Part shown: positions 32,720 through 42,595 of the stretch, one piece after another
How positions within the stretch are numbered: position 1 is the first letter of the stretch
Layout: every line of letters begins with the position of its first letter
Assembly: GCA_039028635.1 (NCBI GenBank)
Contig: JBCCHV010000014.1
Location: 42,374-106,373, forward strand
Reading direction: 5' to 3'
Length of the DNA: 64,000 nucleotides
Source of the DNA: Acidobacteriota bacterium
GTDB lineage: Bacteria; Acidobacteriota; Thermoanaerobaculia; Multivoradales; JBCCEF01
The notes under the pieces: generated by a model
Told to the model about the DNA's origin: nothing
What the model saw: only the letters and a program-made list of their open reading frames with translations
The model's database searches: none
Made by a program: the position numbers and the translations under genes

Positions 32720-34453
32720 ATGGACAACGCCGCCATCATCCGCATCCTGCGAGAAACCGCCGGCCTGCTCGAGATCAAGCAGGCCAATCGCTTTCGCATT
32801 CGGGCCTACCGCAACGCCATCCACACCCTCGAGGGGCAGACCGTGCCGCTGGCCCGACGGGTGGCGGCCGGCGAGGATCTGACCCAGCTCGACGGCATCG
32901 GCAAGGAGCTCGCAAAGCACATCGTCGAGCTGGTGGAGACGGGCGAGCTGGAGCGGCATCGCGAGCTCCTCGCCACCTACCCACGGGGACTGCTGAGGGT
33001 CAAGGAAGTCCCGGGCGTCGGCCCCCGCAAGGCCGAGCGGTTGTGGCGCGAGCTCGGCGTCGCCGGCCTCGGCGATCTGGAGTCGGCGGCCAAGGCCGGC
33101 AAGATCGCCCCCCTCAGCGGCTTCGGCCTCACCAGCCAGGACAAGATCCTGCGCGCCCTGATTCGCAGTCGCCAGCACCGCGGGCGCTTTCGTCTCGCCG
33201 ACGCCGATCTGATCGTCGAACCGCTGCTCGCCCATCTGCGCCGCTTCCCGGGGGTCGGTCGCCTCGAAGCCGCCGGCAGCCTGCGGCGGCGCCGCGAGAC
33301 CGTCGGCGACCTCGACCTCCTCGCCACCTGCGAAGGCGATGGCGGAGCCTTGATTCGGCACTTCACCAGCTTTCCGCAGGTCGAGGCGGTGACCATGGCC
33401 GGCGAGACGCGTGCCAGCGTGCTCCTCGCCTCCGGCCTGCAGGTTGATTTGCGGGTGGTTCCCGAGGCCAGCTACGGCGCCGCCCTGGTCTACTTCACGG
33501 GCTCCAAAGAGCACAACGTCCACCTGCGCCGCCGGGCCGTCGAGCGCGGCCTCAAGATCTCCGAGTACGGCGTCTTTCGGGAAGGTGACGAAAGCGCCCT
33601 CGGCGGGGCTCGGGAAGACGAGATCTACCGCGCCGTCGGCCTCGACTGGATCCCTCCGGAGCTGCGCGAGGACCGCGGCGAGCTGCGCGCCGCCGGCGCC
33701 GGCGGCCTACCGACGCCGCTGCGCCGCGAGCAGCTCCGCGGCGACCTGCACATGCACTCCACCTGGTCCGATGGCAAGGTCACCCTCGAGGAGATGGTGA
33801 TCGCCTGCAAGGCCCGCGGCCACCAGTACATGGCGATCGCCGACCACAGTCCGGCCCTCGCCATGGTCGGCGGGCTCAATGCCGAGCGCCTGCGGCAGCA
33901 ATGGCGGGAGATCGAGGAGATCGCCGAGCGCCACCCGGAGATCCGCATTCTGCGCGCCCTCGAGGTCGACATCCTGGCCGATGGGAGCCTCGACATGGAC
34001 GACGAGAGTCTCGCCCAGCTCGACCTGGTGGTGGCCTCCGTTCACAGCCACTTCGACCTCCCCCGGGATCAGCAGACGAAGCGCCTGGTGACCGCCCTCG
34101 AGCACCCGGCGGTCAGCATTCTGGGACACCCTCTAGGACGTTCGATTCCCAAACGGGGGCCGATCGATATCGACGTCGACGCCCTCCTCGAAACCGCCCG
34201 CGATCAGCGCGTCGCGGTCGAGATCAACTGCCGCCCGCGCCGTCTCGACCTGCCGGACATTCATCTGATGCGGGCTCGCGAGCTCGGCGTGCCGATCGTG
34301 ATCAACACCGACGCCCACCGCCCGGAGCACCTCGACCTGCTCTCCTACGGCATCGAGCAAGCGCGCCGCGCCTGGATCGAGCCGGAGATGGTGCTCAACA
34401 CCCTGCCGGTCGACGAGCTGTTGGCCCGCCTCGCCAGCCAACGCACCGCCTGA
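32720..34453 (+). CDS. polX: DNA polymerase X family protein with PHP domain
   Basis: 577 residues from ATG 32720. The N-terminal helix-hairpin-helix region (LTQLDGIGKELAKHI, VKEVPGVGPRKAERLW) binds DNA. The nucleotidyltransferase palm follows with GSLRRRRETVGDLDLL, whose D-L-D supplies the catalytic aspartates. From about residue 335 a PHP phosphoesterase domain begins (DLHMHSTWSDGKVTLEEM, AIADHSPAL), giving metal-dependent 3'-5' exonuclease activity in characterised relatives. Function: gap filling in base-excision repair. Length and domain order are standard for bacterial PolX. It is convergent with the DinB/YfiT gene, 12 bp apart. Confidence 0.95.
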   Translation: MDNAAIIRILRETAGLLEIKQANRFRIRAYRNAIHTLEGQTVPLARRVAAGEDLTQLDGIGKELAKHIVELVETGELERHRELLATYPRGLLRVKEVPGVGPRKAERLWRELGVAGLGDLESAAKAGKIAPLSGFGLTSQDKILRALIRSRQHRGRFRLADADLIVEPLLAHLRRFPGVGRLEAAGSLRRRRETVGDLDLLATCEGDGGALIRHFTSFPQVEAVTMAGETRASVLLASGLQVDLRVVPEASYGAALVYFTGSKEHNVHLRRRAVERGLKISEYGVFREGDESALGGAREDEIYRAVGLDWIPPELREDRGELRAAGAGGLPTPLRREQLRGDLHMHSTWSDGKVTLEEMVIACKARGHQYMAIADHSPALAMVGGLNAERLRQQWREIEEIAERHPEIRILRALEVDILADGSLDMDDESLAQLDLVVASVHSHFDLPRDQQTKRLVTALEHPAVSILGHPLGRSIPKRGPIDIDVDALLETARDQRVAVEINCRPRRLDLPDIHLMRARELGVPIVINTDAHRPEHLDLLSYGIEQARRAWIEPEMVLNTLPVDELLARLASQRTA

Positions 34454-34465
34454 GGGACGCGACCC

Positions 34466-34993
34466 TTACCAGCCGCGGCGCTGGCGGAAGCCGGTGATGT
34501 GCAATCGATGGTGCTCCCCGTGCCAGGTGTAGAGGGCGAGGGCCCAGGTCAAGTCCTTGACCTCGTCCTCTTCGGGATGAATCAGCTCGCGCTGCCAGTC
34601 CGCCTCTTCCATCGCCCGCATCACCCGGCTCCAGCGCCGGTGCACGGCATCGAGCAGGTCGAGAGAAACCCCGATGTCGGTCGCCGAGTCGGGAAGCGCC
34701 GCCCAGGCTTCCTGATCGTAGGGCCGGATGGTGGGCCGGGTCTCGGTCAAGGCGAGCTTGAAGCGGATATAACCGTTGAGGTGGCTGTCGGCCAGGTGAT
34801 GCACCACCTGCCGCAGGGTCCATCCGGCGGGCCGATAGGGGGTGTCGAGCTGATCGTCCTCGAGGCCCGATGCGGCGGCGCGCAGGGCCCTCGGGTGGTG
34901 CTCGAAGCGTTTGATCGATTTCTCCCGCCGGGCGGCGTCCCAATTCTTGGGCGGGCGCAGGGGACCGATGGGATAGCGTTCTACGGAACTCAT
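34466..34993 (-). CDS. YfiT-like DinB-superfamily putative metal-dependent hydrolase
   Basis: 175 residues from ATG 34993, which overlaps the larB stop by 4 bp. The sequence matches the YfiT pattern: YPIGPLRPP at the N-terminus, WTLRQVVHHLADSHLNGYIR near residue 65, and ALYTWHGEHHRLHI near the end. These give the three histidines of the DinB/YfiT metal site. Bacillus YfiT and relatives act in thiol-linked detoxification or are uncharacterised. It ends the long minus-strand run that starts at gcvT; a link with the nickel-pincer pathway is only positional. Confidence 0.88.
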   Translation of the reverse strand: MSSVERYPIGPLRPPKNWDAARREKSIKRFEHHPRALRAAASGLEDDQLDTPYRPAGWTLRQVVHHLADSHLNGYIRFKLALTETRPTIRPYDQEAWAALPDSATDIGVSLDLLDAVHRRWSRVMRAMEEADWQRELIHPEEDEVKDLTWALALYTWHGEHHRLHITGFRQRRGW

Positions 34994-35757
34994 GAGTTTT
35001 CCTCCCGAGGAGTCGCCGCGACGAGCATGCGAGACGTCACCACGGCGGCCCCGAAACCATTGTCGATATTGACGACCGAAACTCCCCCGGCACAGGCGTT
35101 GAGCATGGTCAGCAATGCCGCCACGCCACCGAAGGAGGCGCCGTAGCCGACGCTCGTCGGCACCGCCACCACCGGCGTCGCCACCAGACCGGCGACCACC
35201 GACGGCAGGGCCCCGTCCATCCCCGCCACCACGATCACGGCGCGCGCCCGGCGCACCGTCGCGAGCTCGCCGAGGAGACGATGGAGGCCGGCGACGCCGA
35301 CGTCGAAAAGCCGCTCGACGCGCACCCCGAACCAGCTCGCGCAGAGCGCCGCCTCCTCCGCCACCGGCAAATCCGAGGTCCCCGCCGCCAGCACCGCCAC
35401 CGGGCCGAGGTGGGCCTCCGGCTGCTCACCGGCGGTGAGTAGCCGAGCCCGCCGGTGGTAACGCGCCTGGGGAATCTCGCCGACGAGGACTTCGGCCTTG
35501 GCGGCGTCGAGGCGAGTCACCAGCAGGCGACCGTGGGCCTGCCAGAGGCGCCGGCCGATGGCCACCAGGTCATCCGCCGTCTTGCCCTCGGCGAAAACCG
35601 TCTCCGGCTGGCCACCCCGCAACTCGCGATGCAGGTCGAGGCGCGCCATGCCGAGATCGGCATAGGGCAGCTCGGCGAGGCGCTCGGCAGCCTCCGCAGG
35701 GGCCACTTCGCCGGCCGCCACGGCGGCGAGGAGAGCATCGAGCCGACGGCGGTCCAC
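34990..35757 (-). CDS. larB: Nickel-pincer cofactor biosynthesis protein LarB
   Basis: 255 residues from GTG 35757. LarB carboxylates and hydrolyses nicotinic acid adenine dinucleotide as the first step of pincer-nucleotide synthesis for lactate racemase and related nickel enzymes. The C-terminal PurE-like domain is evident (VAVLAAGTSDLPVAEEAALCA, RLFDVGVAGLHRLL, AVIVVAGMDGALPSVVAGL, AVPTSVGYGASFGGVAALLTMLNACAGG). The N-terminal 90 residues are the LarB-specific part (PYADLGMARLDLHRELRGG). It starts 8 bp after larE. No larA or larC is in the window. Confidence 0.93.
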   Translation of the reverse strand: MDRRRLDALLAAVAAGEVAPAEAAERLAELPYADLGMARLDLHRELRGGQPETVFAEGKTADDLVAIGRRLWQAHGRLLVTRLDAAKAEVLVGEIPQARYHRRARLLTAGEQPEAHLGPVAVLAAGTSDLPVAEEAALCASWFGVRVERLFDVGVAGLHRLLGELATVRRARAVIVVAGMDGALPSVVAGLVATPVVAVPTSVGYGASFGGVAALLTMLNACAGGVSVVNIDNGFGAAVVTSRMLVAATPREENS

Positions 35758-35765
35758 GGCGTCCC

Positions 35766-36584
35766 TCAGCCCCGCGAGGCGGCGCCTTCGACCAGCGGTT
35801 GCGGGCGGTCGGCACCGCCACTGGCGTAGCCGCGGGGATCGATTTCGACGGACTCGAAGCCGAGGGCCAGCAGCCGCGGCTCGAGGAGCGGCCAGGCGCG
35901 GCGCAGGCGCGCCACCTCGTCCTCCCCCACCTCGACCCGCGCTCGTCCTCGGTCGTGACGCACGCGGACGATCCGGAAGCCGGCATCGGCGAGGATGTCC
36001 TCCGCCGCCTCGACCAGCCGCAGCTTGCCGAGGGTGACGAGCTGACCGTGCGGAATGCGCGACGACAGGCAGGCGTTCGATGGCCGGTCCCACACCGACA
36101 GGCCGAGCTCGTGGGCGAGCCCTCGCACCCCCTCCTTGGTGACGCCGTGGGCCAACAGCGGGCTGTAGACGCCGCGCTCCTCGACCGCCTTCAAGCCCGG
36201 TCGGTCGGGTCCCGGATCGGAAGCGTTGGTGCCGTCGCAGACCACCTCAAAGCCCTCCTCCGCCGCCACCCGCAGCATGGTGTCCATGCGCAGGCCCTGG
36301 CAGACGTAGCAGCGGTACTTGGGGTTGGCGACGAACTGGGGCTCGTCGAGCTCGCTGTAGGTGACGATGCGATGGGCGATGCCGATCTCCGCCGCCACCT
36401 GGCGAGCGTTGTCGAGCTCGCGACCGGCGAGGGTCTCGGCCGCCGCGGTCACCGCCAGGGCACGATCCCCCAGGGCACGCTGTGCCAGCGCCGCCACCAC
36501 CGCCGAGTCGACCCCGCCGGAAAAGGCCACCAGCACCGAGCCGCGGCCCGCGAGATCCGCCAGCAGAGGCGCCAGAGGGCTCAT
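35766..36584 (-). CDS. larE: ATP-dependent sacrificial sulfur transferase LarE (three-cysteine type)
   Basis: 272 residues from ATG 36584. The PP-loop ATP-binding motif is FSGGVDSAVVAAL near residue 20. The sulfur-donor cysteine corresponds to C in NACLSSRIPHGQ. A CxxC, YRCYVCQG near residue 92, is also present; with the NACLSS cysteine this matches the LarE subgroup thought to hold a [4Fe-4S] cluster rather than sacrificing its own cysteine. The enzyme inserts sulfur into the pincer nucleotide. It overlaps the membrane-protein gene upstream (ATGA) and is followed by larB. Assignment is firm; cluster type is inferred from cysteine pattern. Confidence 0.93.
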   Translation of the reverse strand: MSPLAPLLADLAGRGSVLVAFSGGVDSAVVAALAQRALGDRALAVTAAAETLAGRELDNARQVAAEIGIAHRIVTYSELDEPQFVANPKYRCYVCQGLRMDTMLRVAAEEGFEVVCDGTNASDPGPDRPGLKAVEERGVYSPLLAHGVTKEGVRGLAHELGLSVWDRPSNACLSSRIPHGQLVTLGKLRLVEAAEDILADAGFRIVRVRHDRGRARVEVGEDEVARLRRAWPLLEPRLLALGFESVEIDPRGYASGGADRPQPLVEGAASRG

Positions 36585-36970
36585 CGCCGGTCCTCCGGCG
36601 CCGTCGCCACCCGCCGCAGGGTGACCGGCACGAGGAAGAAGATGCAGTAGATCGCCACCGCCAGCAGCGGCACCAGGGGAGCGGCCGCCTGGGCCTCCGG
36701 CGGCGCCAGCGAGCGCAACAGGATCAGCACTCCCGGCGGACAGGACATGTAGGCGGCCAGAAACCAGCGACGCAGCTCGGGATGCTGGCCGCGCACCCGG
36801 CGAACGAAGACGTTGCCGGCCAGCCAACCGCTGACGGCGGCCACCGAGTACAGGGAGTAGAAGGACAGATTCAAGGTCGCCATCGCCGGCAGCAGCCCGA
36901 AGAGCTGCAGCAGGGCCACCATCCAGACCGCCAGCAGCAGCAGAAACAGGCTCTGCTCGATTCGGGTCAC
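36581..36970 (-). CDS. Small integral membrane protein, unknown
   Basis: 129 residues from ATG 36970. Four hydrophobic segments: [54 protein letters not shown] and [20 protein letters not shown]. No family recognised. It is wedged between gcvP and larE, overlapping both by 4 bp (ATGA junctions), so it is translationally coupled to both. A transport or anchoring role cannot be argued from sequence. Confidence 0.78.
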   Translation of the reverse strand: MTRIEQSLFLLLLAVWMVALLQLFGLLPAMATLNLSFYSLYSVAAVSGWLAGNVFVRRVRGQHPELRRWFLAAYMSCPPGVLILLRSLAPPEAQAAAPLVPLLAVAIYCIFFLVPVTLRRVATAPEDRR

Positions 36971-39936
36971 GCCGGGTCAGGGCCTTCGTAGGCCTCCATC
37001 GGTGGGCACGAGCACATCAGGTTCTTGTCACCCCAGGCGTTGTCGATACGGGCCACCGCCGGCCAGAACTTGTGGTCCCGCACCCAGGGCGCCGGGAACA
37101 CCGCCTGCTCGCGGCTGTAGGGATGACTCCAATCGCTCGTCACCACGGCGTTGGCCGTATGGGGGGCGTTCTTCAGCGGATTGTCCTGGCGATCCGCCCG
37201 CCCTTCCTCGATCTCCCGAATCTCGCCGCGAATGGCGATCAGGGCATCGCACAGGCGATCGAGCTCTTGCCGCGACTCGCTCTCGGTGGGCTCGATCATC
37301 AGGGTGCCAGCGACCGGGAAGGACATCGTCGGAGCATGGAACCCGAAGTCCATCAAGCGCTTGGCGACGTCTTCCGCCTCCACCCCGGAGTCCGCCTTGA
37401 AGGGCCGCAGATCGAGAATGAACTCGTGGGCGACCCGGCCATTGCGGCCGCGATAGAGCACCGGATAGTGCTCCTCGAGACGCGCCTTCATGTAGTTGGC
37501 GTTGAGGATCGCGACCTGCGTCGCGCGGGTCAACCCGGCACCGTTCATCAGCGCGATGTAGGCCCACGAGATGGTCAGAATGCTGGCACTCCCCCAGGGC
37601 GCCGCCGAGATCGGTCCGATCGCCTGCTCGCCGCCCGTCGGAATCACCGGATGACCGGGCAGGAAGGGCGCCAGGTGGGCCATCACTCCGATCGGACCCA
37701 TCCCCGGGCCGCCACCGCCGTGGGGGATGCAGAAGGTCTTGTGCAGGTTGAGGTGGCAGACATCGGCGCCATAGTCCCCGGGCCGGCAAAGACCGACCTG
37801 GGCGTTGAGGTTGGCGCCATCGAGGTAGACCTGACCGCCGTGCCGATGCACCTGGTCGCAGAGCTCGCGAATGCCTTCCTCGAACACGCCGTGGGTCGAG
37901 GGGTAGGTCACCATCGCCGCCGCCAAGCGGTCGCGATGCTCCTCGGCCTTGGCGGCGAGATCGGCGAGATCGATGTTGCCTTCGTCATCGCAGGCCACCG
38001 GCACCACTCGCATGCCCGCCATCACCGCCGAAGCCGGATTGGTGCCGTGAGCCGAGACCGGAATCAGGCAGATGTCGCGATGCCCATCGCCGCGGGCCTC
38101 GTGGTAGGCGCGGATCACCTTGAGGCCGGCATACTCGCCCTGAGCGCCGGCATTCGGCTGCAGCGAGATGGCGGCGAAGCCGGTGATCTCCTCGAGCCAG
38201 CGCTCGAGACTGCGGAAGAGCTCGGTGTAGCCCTCCGCCTGGGCCGGCGGCGCGAAGGGATGAATGCCACCCCAACCGGGATGGGACAGGGGCATCATCT
38301 CGGCGGTGGCGTTGAGCTTCATGGTGCAGGAGCCGAGGGGAATCATCGAGCGCGTCAACGAGAGATCGCGCGACTCCAGCCGCCGCAGGTAGCGCAGCAT
38401 CTCGTGCTCCGTCTGGTAGCGGTGGAAGACCGGGTGCTCGAGAAACGCCGACTGCCGCAGCAGAGCGGCCGGCAGACCGGTGGGCGCTTCCGCGGCCAGA
38501 GCCCGCGGGTCGGCCACCGCTTCCGGGTGCTCGCTCTCGCCAGCGAAGACCGCCAGCAGGTCGACCAGATCCTCTTCTCCGCAGGTCTCGTCGAGGGCGA
38601 TCGCCACCCGGTCGTCGTCGAGCCGGCGCAGGTTCATGCGCCGGCGCTCCGCCGCCGCCACCAGCGACGCCGCCTTGCCCGGCGCGCGCACCGCCAGCGT
38701 GTCGAAGAACTCCCGCGGCACCTCGTAGCCCAGTCGCCGGAGCCCCTCGGCGAGGGTCGCCGTCAGAGTATGGACCCGGCGCGCGATGGTCTTGAGTCCC
38801 TCGGGGCCGTGGTAGACCGCGTACATGCCGGCCATCACCGCCAGCAGCACCTGTGCGGTGCAGATGTTGCTGGTCGCCTTCTCGCGACGAATGTGCTGCT
38901 CACGGGTCTGCAGCGCCATGCGGTAGGCGGTCTTCCCGGCGACGTCGTGGGAGACCCCGATGATGCGCCCCGGGATGCGCCGCTTGAGCTTCTCACCGAC
39001 GGACAGATAGGCGGCATGAGGCCCGCCGTAACCCAGCGGTACACCGAACCGCTGGGCCGATCCGACGGCGATGTCCGCGCCCAACTCGCCGGGCGCTTGC
39101 AGCAGGGTCAGGGCGAGGAGATCGGCGGCGACCACCGCCCGCGCTCCGGCACCATGGATGCGCTCGATGATCGGTGCCAGATGGCGAATCCGGCCGTCCG
39201 TGGCGGGGTACTGGAGCAGCGCTCCGAAGATCTCGCCGGCGGCGAAGTCGAAGCTCTCCGGATCCCCCACGACCACCTCGATGCCGAGGTGCTCGGCGCG
39301 GGTCTCGATCACCGCCAGGGTCTGCGGATGGCAGTCGTCGGCGACGAAGAAGCTGCTGCCGGTGCGCACGACGTTGCGACAGACCTGCATCGCCTCGGCC
39401 GCCGCCGTGCCCTCATCGAGCAGCGAGGCGTTGGCGATCGGCAATCCGGTGAGATCGGCGATGGTGGTCTGAAAGTTGATCAACGCCTCCAGCCGGCCCT
39501 GCGAGATCTCCGACTGATAGGGCGTGTACTGGGTGTACCAGCCGGGATTCTCGAGGATGTTGCGCTGGATCACCGGCGGCACGATGCAGTCGTGGTACCC
39601 CTGGCCGAGGTAGGAGCGGAAGCGCTGATTGCGCTCCGCCATGGCGGCCATGCGATCGAGCAGCTCACGCTCGCCGAGCAGGCGATCGGCGGGAACTCCG
39701 GGCAGCGGCTCGAGCTCGAGGGAGCGAGCGAAGCGAATGGCGCTCGGCAACGTCTGATCGACCAGCTCGTCGAGGCTCGACACGCCGAGGGCCTCGAGCA
39801 TGGCAGCGATCTCGGCCTCCGTCGGGCCGATGTGACGGCGGACGAAGGTGTCGGCAGGATCGAGGCGGGAACCCGCCACTCCGGCGGGCCGATCGAGCAG
39901 CGCGCTGGCAGCGGCGTTGGACGGCTGGTCGGTCAA
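36967..39936 (-). CDS. gcvP: Glycine dehydrogenase (decarboxylating), P-protein, single-chain
   Basis: 989 residues if begun at TTG 39936, where GGGGAGAG lies just upstream inside gcvH. It decarboxylates glycine and loads the aminomethyl group on the lipoyl arm of GcvH. Both halves are fused in one chain, unlike GcvPA/GcvPB pairs. The N-terminal half starts with [15 protein letters not shown]. The C-terminal half contains the PLP lysine in [21 protein letters not shown] (HK-TF) and the glycine-rich loop. Length is normal for the fused form. Third of the T-H-P order and coupled to gcvH, 2 bp after its stop. Confidence 0.96.
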   Translation of the reverse strand: MTDQPSNAAASALLDRPAGVAGSRLDPADTFVRRHIGPTEAEIAAMLEALGVSSLDELVDQTLPSAIRFARSLELEPLPGVPADRLLGERELLDRMAAMAERNQRFRSYLGQGYHDCIVPPVIQRNILENPGWYTQYTPYQSEISQGRLEALINFQTTIADLTGLPIANASLLDEGTAAAEAMQVCRNVVRTGSSFFVADDCHPQTLAVIETRAEHLGIEVVVGDPESFDFAAGEIFGALLQYPATDGRIRHLAPIIERIHGAGARAVVAADLLALTLLQAPGELGADIAVGSAQRFGVPLGYGGPHAAYLSVGEKLKRRIPGRIIGVSHDVAGKTAYRMALQTREQHIRREKATSNICTAQVLLAVMAGMYAVYHGPEGLKTIARRVHTLTATLAEGLRRLGYEVPREFFDTLAVRAPGKAASLVAAAERRRMNLRRLDDDRVAIALDETCGEEDLVDLLAVFAGESEHPEAVADPRALAAEAPTGLPAALLRQSAFLEHPVFHRYQTEHEMLRYLRRLESRDLSLTRSMIPLGSCTMKLNATAEMMPLSHPGWGGIHPFAPPAQAEGYTELFRSLERWLEEITGFAAISLQPNAGAQGEYAGLKVIRAYHEARGDGHRDICLIPVSAHGTNPASAVMAGMRVVPVACDDEGNIDLADLAAKAEEHRDRLAAAMVTYPSTHGVFEEGIRELCDQVHRHGGQVYLDGANLNAQVGLCRPGDYGADVCHLNLHKTFCIPHGGGGPGMGPIGVMAHLAPFLPGHPVIPTGGEQAIGPISAAPWGSASILTISWAYIALMNGAGLTRATQVAILNANYMKARLEEHYPVLYRGRNGRVAHEFILDLRPFKADSGVEAEDVAKRLMDFGFHAPTMSFPVAGTLMIEPTESESRQELDRLCDALIAIRGEIREIEEGRADRQDNPLKNAPHTANAVVTSDWSHPYSREQAVFPAPWVRDHKFWPAVARIDNAWGDKNLMCSCPPMEAYEGPDPA

Positions 39937-39938
39937 GG

Positions 39939-40325
39939 TCAGCTCTCCCCGGAATCGAGAAAGGCCTTGTAGGCCTCGGCGTTCATCAGCTGATCGATCC
40001 CGTCCTTCGAATCGAGCCGCAAGCGCACCAGCCAACCGGCCTTGTGGGGGTCGTCGTTGAGAATCTCGGCGTCGTCGACCACCTCATCGTTGACGGCGAC
40101 GATCTCGCCGGCCACCGGCGAGTAGAGCTCGGCCACCGCCTTGACCGACTCGATGCTGCCGATCTCGGCTCCGGCCGCGACCTTCGAGCCGACTTCGGGA
40201 AGCTCCACGAACACCACCTCGCCCAGCTCTTCCTGGGCGAATGCCGTGATCCCCACCACACACTCGTCCCCTTCGACGCGCACCCACTCGTGCTCCTGGG
40301 TGTACAGATAGTCGCTCGGATACAT
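39939..40325 (-). CDS. gcvH: Glycine cleavage system H protein
   Basis: 128 residues from ATG 40325 (GAGGGAGAGGGCG upstream; an earlier ATG six codons before is less well placed). The lipoyl-lysine lies in [16 protein letters not shown]. It shuttles the methylamine intermediate between GcvP, GcvT and dihydrolipoyl dehydrogenase. Starts [16 protein letters not shown] as usual. Located 86 bp after gcvT and 2 bp before gcvP. Confidence 0.97.
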   Translation of the reverse strand: MYPSDYLYTQEHEWVRVEGDECVVGITAFAQEELGEVVFVELPEVGSKVAAGAEIGSIESVKAVAELYSPVAGEIVAVNDEVVDDAEILNDDPHKAGWLVRLRLDSKDGIDQLMNAEAYKAFLDSGES

Positions 40326-40411
40326 CGCCCTCTCCCTCTGCATTCCGCGGTTCAGGCAGGACTCGAGGTCCGCCGGGATGTTTGCTGATGACTCCTCGGC
40401 CGACGACCAGG

Positions 40412-41521
40412 CTAGCCCTTGGGCCGGCGATAGAACGGCGTTTCCACCTGGCGCGCCGGAATGCTCCGGCCGCGCACTTCGAGGCTGATCTCGCCACCGA
40501 TGGCGGCGGCGTCGGCTTCGACATAGGCCAGGCCGAGCGCCTTCTCGAAGGTCGGACTCCAGGTACCGCTGGTCACCGTGCCGACGGCACGGCCGTCGAC
40601 CAGCACGCCGTGCCCCTCGCGCGCGATGCCCTTGCCGGTGACCTCGAAACCGATCAGCTTGCGCGGCACTCCGGCCGCCTTCTGATCGACCAGCGCCTGG
40701 CGGCCGAGAAACTCTCCCTTGTCGATCTTGACCACCCAGCCGAGGCCCGCCTCGAAGGGGGTGGTGGTGTCATCGAGCTCGTGACCGTAGAGCGCCATCG
40801 CGGCCTCCAGGCGCAGGGTGTCGCGGGCGCCGAGGCCGGCCGGCAGCAAGCCGGAAGACTCGCCCTGTGCCATCAAGCGGTTCCAGACGGCGATCGCGTC
40901 TTGCGGCGCGACGTAGAGCTCGTAACCGTCTTCACCGGTGTAGCCGGTGCGAGAGATCAGGGCCTGAACGCCGTCCACCTCGCCTTCGCCGAAGCCGTAG
41001 TAGCGCAGGCCGGCGACGTCGAAGGAGGCCAGCGGTGCCAAGATCTCCACCGCCTTCGGCCCCTGCAGGGCGAGGAGAGCGTAATCGTCCGAGTGATCGG
41101 CGACCTCGACCCCTTCGTGCTGCGCCGCTCGAGCAGCGATGTGGGCGAAGTCGGACTGCCGATTGGCGGCGTTGACCACCAGCAGGTACTCGCCCTCACC
41201 ACGCCGGTAGACCAGCAAATCGTCGAGGTAGGTGCCGCGCTCCGTCAGCAGTCCGCTGTAGTGGGCTCGGCCATCCTGCAGGCGAGCGACATCGTTGGGA
41301 GTCAACGCCTGCAAGAAGCTCTCGGCACCGCGGCCCCAGACTCGGATCTCGCCCATGTGCGAAACGTCGAACAGGCCGGCGGCGGTTCGCACCGCGCGAT
41401 GCTCTTCCATCAAGCCGCTGAACTGCACCGGCATCTCCCAGCCGGCGAAGGGCACCAACTTGCCGCCTGCCGCACGGTGGGCTTCGTACAGGGGGGTCCG
41501 TCTCAGGGTTCCATCGGACAT
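40412..41521 (-). CDS. gcvT: Glycine cleavage system T protein (aminomethyltransferase)
   Basis: 369 residues from ATG 41521, preceded by CCTGGAGGGCG. It transfers the methylene group from GcvH to tetrahydrofolate. Family landmarks: TPLYEAHRAAGGKLVPFAGW at the start, FDVSHMGEI, ISRTGYTGEDGYELY, GLGARDTLRLEAAMALYGHE, and TSGTWSPTFEKALGLAYV. First gene of the T-H-P operon. The 149-bp upstream region shows no recognisable glycine riboswitch. Confidence 0.97.
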   Translation of the reverse strand: MSDGTLRRTPLYEAHRAAGGKLVPFAGWEMPVQFSGLMEEHRAVRTAAGLFDVSHMGEIRVWGRGAESFLQALTPNDVARLQDGRAHYSGLLTERGTYLDDLLVYRRGEGEYLLVVNAANRQSDFAHIAARAAQHEGVEVADHSDDYALLALQGPKAVEILAPLASFDVAGLRYYGFGEGEVDGVQALISRTGYTGEDGYELYVAPQDAIAVWNRLMAQGESSGLLPAGLGARDTLRLEAAMALYGHELDDTTTPFEAGLGWVVKIDKGEFLGRQALVDQKAAGVPRKLIGFEVTGKGIAREGHGVLVDGRAVGTVTSGTWSPTFEKALGLAYVEADAAAIGGEISLEVRGRSIPARQVETPFYRRPKG

Positions 41522-41602
41522 CGGCCGCGCCCTCCAGGGAATGCTTTCCAGGCACTGGAAAGCCCGCCCAAACTATCACAGGGCGGAGCGCCGGAGGGGG
41601 AC

Positions 41603-41626
41603 GAAAAAGGCCGCCCCGAACGGCGG
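41603..41626 (-). terminator. Intrinsic terminator of the Spy-like gene
   Basis: On the minus strand CCGCC and GGCGG frame a short loop and are followed by CCTTTTTC. It is about 45 bp beyond the stop of the Spy-like gene and insulates it from gcvT. Confidence 0.65.
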
Positions 41627-41670
41627 TTCGAAGCGGCGGGGAGATGGCAGAGGAACTTGCCGGGAGGGCG

Positions 41671-42174
41671 TCAGAAGGCCGCTTCCGGGGCCGCCCCGAA
41701 GGCTCCCCGGGCGCCCCGACGGGGCCGCTCACCGCGACGATCGAGCAGGTCCTGGAGGCGATCGCGCTGCTCGTCCGTGAGCTCTTCGAGGGCCGCATCC
41801 CGGGCCCCCTGACGGAGGTCCTGGAGATCCTGCCGCAGGTCGTGCATCGCCAGCACCGTCTCACCGACGGTGGTGGCGTCCGGGCTATCGCCCTCGAGCA
41901 GGGTTCGTAGGTCGGTACGGGCCGTGCGCAGCTCGTCGCGCGTCGGCGCCCCGGCATCGCGAGTGTCTTCGGCAATCTGACGAATCGCCGTCACCTGATC
42001 CTCGGTGAGCTCGAGGAAGCGCGCCAGGCGCGCCAGCGGGATGGGGCCGAAGAGGCTGCCGCCGCGCTGACCGCGGGCGAAGGCTTCTTCGCCACCGCCG
42101 AAGGGTGAGGCGCCGACGACGGCCGGCACCAGGAGGGTCAAGATCAAGGTCGAGAACAAGAGCTTTCGAGTCAT
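41671..42174 (-). CDS. Spy/CpxP-like periplasmic LTxxQ-motif protein
   Basis: 167 residues from ATG 42174. Signal peptide MTRKLLFSTLILTLLVPAVVGA. Two LTxxQ motifs, LTEDQVTAIRQI near residue 57 and LTDEQRDRLQDL near 132, mark the Spy/CpxP helical fold. Family members are periplasmic chaperones or metal-stress sensors. The C-terminus is Arg/Gly/Pro-rich. Transcribed alone, divergent from phoB. Confidence 0.82.
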   Translation of the reverse strand: MTRKLLFSTLILTLLVPAVVGASPFGGGEEAFARGQRGGSLFGPIPLARLARFLELTEDQVTAIRQIAEDTRDAGAPTRDELRTARTDLRTLLEGDSPDATTVGETVLAMHDLRQDLQDLRQGARDAALEELTDEQRDRLQDLLDRRGERPRRGARGAFGAAPEAAF

Positions 42175-42595
42175 CGCTGAGAAGTCTCCGTGAGTGATTT
42201 TCCAGAAGTCCGCGGGGATTGCCGTTCGGCAGCGTCCTCGCGTTGACCTTGCAACCCACGACCCTCTGAAATCTTGCGGAGGAGGTGAAAATCGCTCCCC
42301 GGCGCCCCCTCACGGAAGCGCCTCTAAACACTGGCGTCACAGAGATTTAACAGCCCCGCCACAGAGAATTCTCCGATCCGCTTGTGGAAAATCCTGCGGT
42401 CTTTTCGCCGGACTTCCGCCTCGCTCATTGAAATAAGTTCAAGTAACTGCAGGGAATGGACTTAACGATCCTGCACAGCTTTCTGTTCAAGCTGTAAAAG
42501 GGCCCTTCAGGGGGCCCTTTCCACGCCTTTTCCACTGGCTTTTCCACAGACTTCTCCACATCCCCTGTGGGAATCCCCGTGCTACATTCGGCGCG
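42175..42595. promoter_or_regulatory. Upstream region of phoB: hairpin and four phased TTYTCCACA repeats
   Basis: 421 bp without a gene. AAAGGGCCC/GGGCCCTTT (42497-42520) is a perfect 9-bp hairpin. Overlapping its end, four direct repeats follow at 11-12-bp spacing: CTTTCCACG (42517), TTTTCCACT (42528), TTTTCCACA (42540), TTCTCCACA (42552). A reverse copy TGTGGAAAA is at 42383-42391. TACATT at 42583-42588 is a candidate -10 so close to the GTG at 42596 that the phoB transcript could be leaderless; no -35 is seen, as expected if an activator binds the repeats. They also resemble DnaA boxes. The upstream part (42175-42380) shows nothing clear. Confidence 0.5.

Noticed and set aside
41522..41670. 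Glycine riboswitch before gcvT
   Set aside because: The 149-bp region lacks the conserved glycine aptamer core and is largely occupied by a terminator of the upstream gene.
42383..42560. Possible replication origin from DnaA-box-like sequences upstream of phoB
   Set aside because: The 9-mers differ from TTATCCACA, are evenly phased like an operator array, and no dnaA, dnaN, gidA or AT-rich unwinding region is nearby.
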